The notes beneath the pieces are model-generated. The model saw only the letters and a list, made by a program, of their open reading frames with translations. It did no database searches and was not told where the DNA came from. This document shows positions 9,250 to 16,948 of a DNA stretch of 64,000 nt, piece by piece. The stretch lies in assembly GCF_030730875.1 (NCBI RefSeq), contig NZ_JAVAMA010000006.1, forward strand, positions 62,001 to 126,000, in the 5' to 3' direction. Source of the stretch: Sphingomonas sp. DG1-23. GTDB lineage: Bacteria > Pseudomonadota > Alphaproteobacteria > Sphingomonadales > Sphingomonadaceae. Each line of letters opens with the position of its first letter. Position 1 is the first letter of the stretch. The translations under genes and the position numbers were made by a program.

Positions 9250-10935
9250 TCAGATCGTGACTCCCTTGATCTTCGGAAATGGTTTGCTGAGAGTCCAATT
9301 CTCGAAGAAGCCGAGGAACAGTTTCCATTCGGGATAAGCGCTCATCCAGTTCGCCATGGGGATGTCGCCATCTTTGGTCTTGACCGTGGTCGCTTTGATT
9401 TCTGCCGCGAAGGCCATCACTTCGGCAGAACCGGCTTGTTGCGCCATCTGAAAAATCCCGATCGCGACGGCGCCGGACAAATAGGGTCCGAAGGATAGAT
9501 AGTTCGTCTTGAGCCAGGCGCGGGCGCTGGCAATCTCCGCAGTCGTCGGCGGGCTGGAGATCGACTTTAGTTGCGCGAAGCCTGCTTTCGGGCCGACCGA
9601 TCCCATCGTGCCCTGAACGGTAGGATCAAACCCGAATTTCTTGCTTTTGATATCGGCGGCGATCGCCGGTGTGGCGTCTGCACTATGCTTGAGGCGGGAA
9701 TGCAGCAAAATAGAATCGTCGTTGCTTGTCGTCCCCCCTTTCACCGTCGCTTCGACATCGGCCTGCGTCTTGCCCTTTTCCCAGTCTTTCGAGTCGACGG
9801 TAACGCCTTCATAGTCCGGGCCCCATTTTGAAAGCTCGGTTGTCTTTAACGGCCGCAATCCCGTCGCCGCCAGGACCTGATTCACCGACTCGAGCGCGGC
9901 CAGGGTCGTGATGCCATCGGAATCCCAAGGCTTGCTCTTGAACCCCGGCGTCCGGAACCTGCCGGTGCCGTGCGCAATCACGTCGTCGATCTGGGTGCGA
10001 TTGGCCGATGGAATGCTTGTCCAGGTCTTGGCCGCCATGGCATCGCTGCGTCCGGTGATCAGCGCGTCGCGGATCGCCCATTCGGTTTGAAGTATCTTCT
10101 CCGCTCGTTCCTGCGCCGTTCCCTTCAGGAAGATATGATTGTCGGTCGTGTCGTTCCAGTCATAGGCGTGATTTCCCAGCCAATGCCCGGCCGCGGCAAT
10201 GTCGAATACAACGCGCCAATTGTCCCCCTGGGCGACACGTTTTCCCACCAGATAAAATGTGGCCTTTGCGCCGGCCGCATTCAGCGCATCGAGCACGAGG
10301 CGCGTGTTTCCGGCACTGTCGGGCCCATCATCATAAGTAAGCTGAACCCTTTGAATGCGGGCGTCCGCCTCGGACAGTGGAGGTGTGGACCGCGACGATC
10401 CGGACCCGACTGCTACCGAATATCCGGCAACGTCGAAATATCGGGAATGGAGACCTCCCCAAGCCAGCGAGTTGGCGGCATTGTCGGCTTCCGTCTCCGA
10501 AGTCGATCCGGGGGAAGACATCACTCGATCGGGAGTCTGTCCTTTTCGTTGCTGGACGACATGTGCCAGTTCGTGCGCGATGAGCCGTTGTCCGGACGCA
10601 CTGTTCGGCTGATATTGACCAGAGCCGAATATAATTTCCCCACCCTGGGTATATGCGCGCGCGCCCAATTGACGCGCCGAACGGGCAGCGGCGGAATCGC
10701 TGTGGACGCGGATCTCGGCAAAACTACGGCCGAACGCTCGTTCGAATGGCGCTCTTAAATGGCCCTCCAACGGCTTGCCGGCAGAGCCGGACGATGCACC
10801 GGGAAAGGGAAGACCTTGATCGGTCCCTGTCAGCGCCTGCGTGTGCGGGGCTTGCGATTGCGGATCGAAGCTGCGGTCGCGATTTGGCTTTGCAGCGGCA
10901 TCTGGATCCCTGGCAAGTGCGACATGTCTCGCCAT
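9250..10935 (-). CDS. DUF4157 (eCIS-core-type) domain fused to a NodB-like polysaccharide deacetylase
   Basis: 561 aa, no signal peptide; GGAGG lies 5-6 bases before the ATG. Residues ~57-130 are a DUF4157 domain: ERAFGRSF, IRVHSD, ARAYTQGGEIIFG and the zinc-type motif HELAH (121-125). Residues ~195-415 resemble the NodB deacetylase fold: motif 1 YDDGP (201-205), motif 2 GNHAYDW (254-260), motif 3 RFRTPGF (326-332), motif 4 DSKDW (381-385), motif 5 LLHSR (410-414). The second metal-binding His of the usual H-x-x-x-H in motif 2 is Trp260. A ~140-residue C-terminal extension has no recognised domain. DUF4157 is widespread at the N-termini of cargo and toxins of contractile injection systems and of other released polymorphic proteins, so this may be a cell-wall- or polysaccharide-targeting effector. 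No injection-system structural gene is in the window. Base composition looks lower in GC than its neighbours, suggesting transfer. Confidence 0.82.
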   Translation of the reverse strand: MARHVALARDPDAAAKPNRDRSFDPQSQAPHTQALTGTDQGLPFPGASSGSAGKPLEGHLRAPFERAFGRSFAEIRVHSDSAAARSARQLGARAYTQGGEIIFGSGQYQPNSASGQRLIAHELAHVVQQRKGQTPDRVMSSPGSTSETEADNAANSLAWGGLHSRYFDVAGYSVAVGSGSSRSTPPLSEADARIQRVQLTYDDGPDSAGNTRLVLDALNAAGAKATFYLVGKRVAQGDNWRVVFDIAAAGHWLGNHAYDWNDTTDNHIFLKGTAQERAEKILQTEWAIRDALITGRSDAMAAKTWTSIPSANRTQIDDVIAHGTGRFRTPGFKSKPWDSDGITTLAALESVNQVLAATGLRPLKTTELSKWGPDYEGVTVDSKDWEKGKTQADVEATVKGGTTSNDDSILLHSRLKHSADATPAIAADIKSKKFGFDPTVQGTMGSVGPKAGFAQLKSISSPPTTAEIASARAWLKTNYLSFGPYLSGAVAIGIFQMAQQAGSAEVMAFAAEIKATTVKTKDGDIPMANWMSAYPEWKLFLGFFENWTLSKPFPKIKGVTI

Positions 10936-10955
10936 CAGCGCCTCCGCCCCATTTC

Positions 10956-11195
10956 TTACGCGCCCGTCGGCTTTTCAAATTTGCGATCCATGCGGGTCGT
11001 GGCGACGAATTCGTATTGCGCAAGACGGCCATGATCGAGACCCTGGGTCGGTAGATCGGCCTGTTCCTCAATGCGCCGGCGCTGATCAGCGTTCGCCCGG
11101 CTGGCGTCGTCGATCCCATCGAAATGGGTCTCGAAGTCGACGAAAGAAAACATCTGCACCGCATAGCATAATAGCGTGAGTGCGACAATCTCCAT
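10956..11195 (-). CDS. Small protein of unknown function upstream of the DUF4157-deacetylase gene
   Basis: 79 aa from the ATG at 11195, preceded by AAAGGACGGT, a usable ribosome site. The frame stays open to 11270, but no good site supports the longer start. The first ~18 residues are hydrophobic (EIVALTLLCYAVQMFSF) and the rest is acidic and charged. Its stop is 20 bp before the DUF4157-deacetylase start on the same strand, so the two could form one transcript; it could be an accessory or immunity partner, but nothing in its sequence shows this. It may also be a chance frame. Confidence 0.4.
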   Translation of the reverse strand: MEIVALTLLCYAVQMFSFVDFETHFDGIDDASRANADQRRRIEEQADLPTQGLDHGRLAQYEFVATTRMDRKFEKPTGA

Positions 11196-11461
11196 ACCGT
11201 CCTTTAGAACTATAATGGACTGCCGGCGTTGCACCGGAAAGAACCTGTTGAAGTGCGAAAAGTGCGACACAACGGGTAAAATACTTCGCAGCTTCGGACG
11301 GCCATCGCTTCAGCGGCCCGCGACGTCGCGAATATCTGCCGGATTTCTCGTGTCGACGATTTGTCCGCCGTGGGGTGCGCTGTGCGGTTCTCGGAATCGG
11401 CTGACGTTCGCATTGCCACGGGACACACCAAGGCGCCTCGCCACCCGAAACCGACTCCGAC

Positions 11462-13123
11462 TTACGGCAACGATGCGCAGGCGGAGCTCGGCACCGGGAG
11501 GACCGGCGCGGTGCTGCCGGTGCGCCAGTTCCACGACTGGCTTCCTTCCGCCCGCCGGCGGCACGTCACGCGTTCATGGAGCGCGTACATGCCCGGCATG
11601 AGCCCCGCGGAAGCGCGCGGGCTTTCGGCGAAATGCATGAAGGCGCCTGCGGAGCCCGAAGCGTTCCAGGCTGGGCTGCCTGCGGCCGCCGGCTTTCCGT
11701 TGCGCGCGAAGCTCGTCCAATAATCCAGCATCTCGCCGGAGAACCGCCGTTCGGCAGCGGTGTCCGGGATCACCGGCCAGAATGACGGCGTGTTCGCGAT
11801 CGTCCCGAACACGAACGGCACTTCGCTGGCGTGGAAGCCGGGGAGGCCCGTCGCGTCGGCGCTCGGATAGCTGTGGCTGAAATAATAGAGGAAGGCGGGC
11901 TGCCCGATCGCGGACTGCTTGCGGACCAGCCGCTCGGACGCCCAGCCGAAGACGGCGTCCCGCGTGCTGTCCAGCCCGTTCTGCTCGAGGTCACGCGCGG
12001 CGGGATAGAGGCGGAGATAGTCTTCCGCCAGATCGCCGTAGCGTGATCGGATTTCCGCCGCATAGGCGTCCGCGCTTGCCGGCACCGGCGGCAACAGGTG
12101 ACGCAGGGTCCGGATCTCGCCGCTGTTGAAGCCGGCGATCAGTGGCACCGGCGCCTGCTCGCCGCGATCGAAGACGTCGACCAGCTGGCGCGGGAGAATC
12201 TTGCCGTCGATCGTGCCATAAGGAACATATCCCGTCGCAGCGGATGCCTCGATCAGCTTGCGCGGGTCCATCGCACGCAGCGCTGCGAGATCAGGTGCCC
12301 CGAGCTTGCCCATCAGCCATTGGCCGATGTCCTCTGCGGGAAATTCCTCGCCGCGTTTGCTGCGCAGCTCGGGCATGGTGAACAGATAGCCGCTCTGCAC
12401 GATCGCCCGGTCGAAGCTGCCGCGGGCGCGCGGCGAGGCGAGCAGATATTCGACGCTGAGCGCGCCGGCCGATTCTCCGAAGATGGTCACGTTGCCCGGA
12501 TCGCCGCCGAACGCGGCGATGTTCCTGCGTACCCACTTCAGCGCCTCGATCTGGTCGAGCAGCCCGTAATTGCCCGAGACATGGTCCGGCGACTCCTTGC
12601 TCAGGCCGGGGTGCGCCAGATAGCCGAGCACGCCCAGCCGATAGTTGATCGAGACGAGCACGACCCCGCGTTTGGCGAACTCCTTGCCGTCGTACATCTT
12701 CGAGTGGCCTGATCCCCAGATCAGCGTGCCGCCGTGGATCCACACCATCACCGGCGCCTTGCGCGCGTTCGCCGGCGCAGTGACGTCGAGCGTCAGGCAG
12801 TCCTCGGACATCGCCACCTTGCCGCGATCATAGGGTCCGGGCGCCATCGGCGGCTGCATGCAGGCGACGCCCATCGTCTGCGCGGCGCGCACGCCTCTCC
12901 ATCGCGGCATCGGGGCAGGCGCGCGCCAGCGGCGCTCGCCCAAGGGCGGCAGCGCATAGGGAATCGTGCGAAACACCTCGGCGTCGCCCTCGCGCAATCC
13001 CTTCAGCGATCCGGCCGGCGCGTTCACGACCGGCGCCCTCGCTGGCGTTTGCGCGAGTGCGCCGCCCGCTCCGACGAGCGCGACGGACACGGCGACGGTC
13101 ATCGAGCGCGACAGGGTCTTCAT
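11462..13123 (-). CDS. Type B carboxylesterase / para-nitrobenzyl-esterase family, secreted
   Basis: 553 aa from the ATG at 13123, which overlaps the transporter stop as ATGA and has AAGGAAG upstream; the frame is open well beyond this, but that part is a shadow of the transporter. A Sec signal ends ALAQ. The alpha/beta-hydrolase elements are the oxyanion segment WIHGG (~128-132), EDCL (~107-110), nucleophile elbow GESAG with Ser218, and a late His in GFHASEVPF. Type B esterases hydrolyse carboxylic esters. As last gene of the receptor - CoA ligase - dehydrogenase - transporter operon, it probably releases the acyl or aryl acid used by the other enzymes. The last ~40 residues are poorly structured and may be a divergent tail. 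Confidence 0.9.
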   Translation of the reverse strand: MKTLSRSMTVAVSVALVGAGGALAQTPARAPVVNAPAGSLKGLREGDAEVFRTIPYALPPLGERRWRAPAPMPRWRGVRAAQTMGVACMQPPMAPGPYDRGKVAMSEDCLTLDVTAPANARKAPVMVWIHGGTLIWGSGHSKMYDGKEFAKRGVVLVSINYRLGVLGYLAHPGLSKESPDHVSGNYGLLDQIEALKWVRRNIAAFGGDPGNVTIFGESAGALSVEYLLASPRARGSFDRAIVQSGYLFTMPELRSKRGEEFPAEDIGQWLMGKLGAPDLAALRAMDPRKLIEASAATGYVPYGTIDGKILPRQLVDVFDRGEQAPVPLIAGFNSGEIRTLRHLLPPVPASADAYAAEIRSRYGDLAEDYLRLYPAARDLEQNGLDSTRDAVFGWASERLVRKQSAIGQPAFLYYFSHSYPSADATGLPGFHASEVPFVFGTIANTPSFWPVIPDTAAERRFSGEMLDYWTSFARNGKPAAAGSPAWNASGSAGAFMHFAESPRASAGLMPGMYALHERVTCRRRAEGSQSWNWRTGSTAPVLPVPSSACASLP

Positions 13124-14472
13124 GATGGGCTTCCTTCGGAAAGACGTTCGGTGCGGCGGATCAGGCGGGCGAGGAGCAGGAACAATGCGGCCCCGATCAA
13201 ATACATCGGCGCGAGTGCGAAATAGGCCATTTGCAGAGCGTGGGCGCCGTATTCCGGCCGGAAGAAATCGCTCGCCAGGCCGACATAGGTGGGGCCCAGG
13301 CCCAGCCCGATCAGGTTCATCACCAGCAGTAGCAGCGCGCCCGAGATCACCCGCCGTTCGGGCTGGACCTCGCCCTGCACGAAGGTGACCGTCGCCGAGA
13401 GAAAGAACGAGTTGAGAAACATGGGCATGCACAGAAAGAGCAAGGCAAGGCGCCAGCCCGGCGCCCAGGCGAAACCCAGGAAGAAGGGCAAGGCGAGCAG
13501 CAACGAGAGCGCAGGGATCGTCGCATAGGCAGCCTTGCGGCGCGCCGCGAGCCGGTCGACCAGCCGGCCCGAGGTATAGATGCCGGCGCCCATTCCGATC
13601 CCGACCACCAGCGCGTACCAGATCGCCACGTCGCCCAATTCCATGCCCTTTTCGCGCATGAGGAAGAGGACGGTGAAATTGAGCAGGCCATAGGTGATGA
13701 AGTTGCCCGCGCCGCTCGCCAGCGACGCGGTAAGCAGCAGCGGGTTGGCGAAGAACTGCACGATCGTGGTGAGGAAGCCCGTCGCGGTGGCTCCGCGATC
13801 TCCGGCCGCCACGAGTCCACCTTGCCGTTCGCGTCGCGGATCGCGGACGATCAGATATACGGCAAGCGCCGCCACCACGCCGATCGCGCCGATGACGTAA
13901 AAGGGTATCCGCCAATCGAAAGCCGCCGCGAGCGAGGCGCCGAAGGCGACGCCCAGCGCGGACCCGAGCGGCGGCCCGAGGTTGAAGATCGCCATCGCCG
14001 TGGTGCGGCGCTCGCGCGGAAAAGTGTCCGAGATGATCGCATAAGACGGCGGCACGCCGCCTGCCTCGCCCACGCCCACCATCATCCGCGCGACGGCCAA
14101 CTGTGCATAGCTACCCGCAAGGCCGCAGGCTGCGGTCGCGGCGCTCCACAATGCGCAGCCGATCGAGAGGACTTTCACGCGGCTGGTGCGATCGGCCAGC
14201 CAGCCGATCGGGATTGCGATCAGGCAGTAGAAGAGGGCAAAATAGAAGCCCGTCAGCAGTCCCAATTGGCCGTCGGTGATCCGAAGACTGTCCTGGATCG
14301 GCTTGGCGAGGATCGAAATGAGCTGGCGATCGAGGAAATTGAGGACATAGACGAAGCACAGCATCGCCAGCGTGACCCGCGCGCTCGCAGCGGACCCCGA
14401 CATCGCTTCCTGGCCGGAGGGCGGCGCGGGAGCTTTGCGCGGTTCACGCGATCCGTCGATTGCAGACACCAT
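13120..14472 (-). CDS. Major facilitator superfamily transporter
   Basis: 450 aa from the ATG at 14472, which follows GAGGTGA; a longer in-frame start exists without a ribosome site. About 12 hydrophobic segments are visible. The loop after helix 2 carries the MFS signature GWLADRTSR, and a matching loop in the second half reads SGRLVDRLAARRK. The LDRQ motif in helix 1 (NFLDRQLISILA) is typical of organic-anion / spinster-type MFS proteins. It presumably moves the released acid across the inner membrane. ATGA overlap with the esterase and a 16-bp gap from the dehydrogenase place it inside the operon. Confidence 0.9.
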   Translation of the reverse strand: MVSAIDGSREPRKAPAPPSGQEAMSGSAASARVTLAMLCFVYVLNFLDRQLISILAKPIQDSLRITDGQLGLLTGFYFALFYCLIAIPIGWLADRTSRVKVLSIGCALWSAATAACGLAGSYAQLAVARMMVGVGEAGGVPPSYAIISDTFPRERRTTAMAIFNLGPPLGSALGVAFGASLAAAFDWRIPFYVIGAIGVVAALAVYLIVRDPRRERQGGLVAAGDRGATATGFLTTIVQFFANPLLLTASLASGAGNFITYGLLNFTVLFLMREKGMELGDVAIWYALVVGIGMGAGIYTSGRLVDRLAARRKAAYATIPALSLLLALPFFLGFAWAPGWRLALLFLCMPMFLNSFFLSATVTFVQGEVQPERRVISGALLLLVMNLIGLGLGPTYVGLASDFFRPEYGAHALQMAYFALAPMYLIGAALFLLLARLIRRTERLSEGSPS

Positions 14473-14488
14473 TTGCCGGTTCACCTCT

Positions 14489-15355
14489 TCAGCCGTTCGC
14501 CATCCAGCCGGGCTTGCCCCGCCCGCCGGAATAGCCCGCGGCAACACGCTGTTTCAGCAGGGCGGGCGGGCGAAAGCGCTCGCCATAGGCATCCTGCAAA
14601 ATCTCTTGCACCTGAAGGCAAAGCCCCGAGGTGACATTGTCCATCAAGGCGAAGGGGCCGATCGGATGGCCGAGGCCCAGCCGACATGCGGTGTCGAGAT
14701 GGTCGGGGCTCGCGACACCCTCTTCGACCAGTCGCACTGCCTCGATCAGCATTGCGTGCAGCATCCGGTTCACCGCGAATCCGGCGACATCCTTCACCGC
14801 GATCGGCTGCTTGCCTGCGGCTTCGAGAATGGCGACGGTCCATGCCACCGTCTCCGGATCGGTATCGAAGCCGGGCACGACTTCGACCAGCCGCATCCGG
14901 AAGACAGGCGAGAAATAATGAGTGCCCACGAATCTGGGCCGGCGCGCCGGCGAAAGCGCCGCGCCGAGGGTCGAGATCGGCAGTGTCGACGTGTTCGATG
15001 CGATCACGCACGCCTCGGGGCATGCCGCGTCGAGCGCCGCCAGAACGTTTCGCTTGACGTCGAGGGACTCGTACACGGCCTCGGTCACCAGATCGCGGTC
15101 CGCGAAGCAGGCGAGATCCGGCGCGGGGCGCAGGCGGTCGAGGGCAGTCGAGCGTTGTGCCTCGGTATAGAGGCCTCGCGCGACGCCGCGATCGAGGATG
15201 GTGCCCAGTCGGGCCAGCGCCGCGTCGAGCGCGCCCGGATCGCGATCGTTGAGCCGCACGTCCATTCCGGCCAGCGCGAAGACGAGCGCGATCTCCGCGC
15301 CCATCAGGCCAGCGCCGACCACGCCGATCCGCATCTCAACGAACGGCTGCGACAT
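14489..15355 (-). CDS. 3-hydroxyacyl-CoA dehydrogenase family protein
   Basis: 288 aa from the ATG at 15355, which has AAGGGGAG ten bases upstream inside the end of the ligase gene; an ATG at 15334 is an alternative. The N-terminal Rossmann motif is GVVGAGLMGAEIA. The NAD-domain segment SNTSTLPIS and the catalytic His/Glu region (GTHYFSPVFRMRLVEVV) match L-3-hydroxyacyl-CoA dehydrogenases, as does the C-terminal helical domain (DVAGFAVNRML, GLGHPIGPFALMD). It oxidises 3-hydroxyacyl-CoA to 3-ketoacyl-CoA with NAD. Sitting directly after an acyl-CoA ligase suggests activation followed by beta-carbon oxidation of a hydroxy acid. No thiolase or enoyl-CoA hydratase is present nearby. Confidence 0.9.
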   Translation of the reverse strand: MSQPFVEMRIGVVGAGLMGAEIALVFALAGMDVRLNDRDPGALDAALARLGTILDRGVARGLYTEAQRSTALDRLRPAPDLACFADRDLVTEAVYESLDVKRNVLAALDAACPEACVIASNTSTLPISTLGAALSPARRPRFVGTHYFSPVFRMRLVEVVPGFDTDPETVAWTVAILEAAGKQPIAVKDVAGFAVNRMLHAMLIEAVRLVEEGVASPDHLDTACRLGLGHPIGPFALMDNVTSGLCLQVQEILQDAYGERFRPPALLKQRVAAGYSGGRGKPGWMANG

Positions 15356-16943
15356 AGCGGTCGAACTCCCCTTGCGCATAGTCGGCGCGCAACTGCACCT
15401 TGTCGATCTTGCCGGTCGCGGCCAGCGGCATGCGCGGCACTTGCACGACCTCGTCCGGCAACCACCAATCGGCCACCTTGCCGCGCAGTATCTCGACGAA
15501 TGCCCGCGCGTCGCCGGCGTCGTTCTGGCGAAGCTCGACGATCAGCACCGGGCGCTCACCCCATTTGGGATGCGGCTTGCCGATCACGGCAACCTGCCCG
15601 ACGCGCGGATCCCGGCCGACGATCGCCTCCATCTCGGCAGGGTTGATCCATTCGCCGCCCGATTTGATCAGATCCTTCGAGCGTCCGCAGATCGTGAGCG
15701 ACCCCTCCGCGTCGATCGTCGCGAGGTCGCCCGTATCAAAATAGCCTTCGTCGTCGAGCGCATCTTCCTTCGCGTTCAGATAGCGGTCGATCACGGCCGG
15801 GCCCTTGACCTTGAGATGGCCGACTACTCCGCGCTGCTCGGGGAGGGGCACTCCCGATGCGTCGGTGAGCTTCAGGTCGACGCCGATCGGAGGACGCCCG
15901 GACGATCGTTCGGCCGTCGCCGCGAACTGGATCGAATCGGCGGTGCCGAGCGGCGACATCTCGGTCATGCCCCAGGTCGTCTGTACCCGCACTCCCAAGC
16001 GCTCCTCCATCCGACGGATAAGCGCATCGGGGCATTTCGAGCCGCCGATGATGACTCGCTCCAGGCTGGGAAGCTCCTCGCCGGTGGCGTCGAGATACTC
16101 GAGAAGCCCGATCCACACCGTCTGCACGCCGCCGGCGATGGTCACCTTCTCGTCGCGGATCAGCGTAGCAAGGCTGGCACCGTCAAGGTCTCGTCCGGGG
16201 AGGACCAGGCTGGCGCCCACCGCGGGTGCGGAGAAGGGGAGGCCCCAGGCGTTGGCGTGGAACATCGGGATCGCCACGAGGATCGTATCCTTTGCCGAGA
16301 GGCAATAGGCGTCGGGCTGGATCGACATCAGCGTGTGGTGATAATTGGAGCGGTGGGTGAACAGGACGCCCTTCGGTTTGCCCGTGGTTCCGGAGGTGAA
16401 GCAGAGGCCGGCCGCACTGTCCTCGTCGAACCGGCCCCATTCGATCGGCTTTCCGCGCGCATCGACCAGCGCATCGATCCCCTCGACCGGAACGGCGAAG
16501 CTGCTGGCCGTCCGGGCGTCCACCGCCGCATCCAGCACGAGGATCCGTTCGACCGTCGGACATAGAGGCAGCAATTCCACCAGCGCGGGAAGCAGATTCG
16601 CCGCGATCGCCAATATCCGGTCCTCGGCCTCGTTGATCATCGCGGCGAGATGCGCTGCGGTGAGCCGCGGATTCAGCGTGTGACACACCAGCCCGGAATT
16701 CATCGTCGCATAATAGAGTTCGAGATGATGCTGGGTGTTCCACGCCAGCGTGCCGACGCGGTCGCCGATCCGCAGTCCGAGCGCCAGCAGCGCACCGGAC
16801 AGCAGATTGCTTCGGGCACGCAGTTCCGCATAGCCGGTGCGCCGCAGAATCTTGCCGCGCGACGCGGTCGCTACGGTGCTGGTCGCGTGCCATTTAGCGG
16901 CATGGTCGACGAACTTGTCGAGGGTCAGCGCATAATGTTGCAT
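15336..16943 (-). CDS. Acyl-CoA synthetase (AMP-forming), medium/long-chain fatty acid type
   Basis: 535 aa, the usual length. The AMP-binding P-loop is FTSGTTGKPKGV (~residues 208-219); the second motif is TTWGMTEMSPLG; the hinge and C-terminal domain show YFDTGDLATID, GRSKDLIKSGGEWI and the catalytic lysine in PLAATGKIDK. It activates a carboxylic acid with ATP and CoA. The start lies 5 bp after the TonB receptor stop, and its 3' end overlaps the dehydrogenase start, so it is well inside an operon. The exact acid is unknown; the overall form resembles AlkK/FadD-like enzymes. Confidence 0.92.
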   Translation of the reverse strand: MQHYALTLDKFVDHAAKWHATSTVATASRGKILRRTGYAELRARSNLLSGALLALGLRIGDRVGTLAWNTQHHLELYYATMNSGLVCHTLNPRLTAAHLAAMINEAEDRILAIAANLLPALVELLPLCPTVERILVLDAAVDARTASSFAVPVEGIDALVDARGKPIEWGRFDEDSAAGLCFTSGTTGKPKGVLFTHRSNYHHTLMSIQPDAYCLSAKDTILVAIPMFHANAWGLPFSAPAVGASLVLPGRDLDGASLATLIRDEKVTIAGGVQTVWIGLLEYLDATGEELPSLERVIIGGSKCPDALIRRMEERLGVRVQTTWGMTEMSPLGTADSIQFAATAERSSGRPPIGVDLKLTDASGVPLPEQRGVVGHLKVKGPAVIDRYLNAKEDALDDEGYFDTGDLATIDAEGSLTICGRSKDLIKSGGEWINPAEMEAIVGRDPRVGQVAVIGKPHPKWGERPVLIVELRQNDAGDARAFVEILRGKVADWWLPDEVVQVPRMPLAATGKIDKVQLRADYAQGEFDRYVAAVR

Positions 16944-16948
16944 GTGCT

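Noticed and set aside
9250..11195. A complete contractile injection system around the DUF4157 protein
   Set aside because: No sheath, tube, baseplate or ATPase gene is present in the window; only the effector-like gene is seen.
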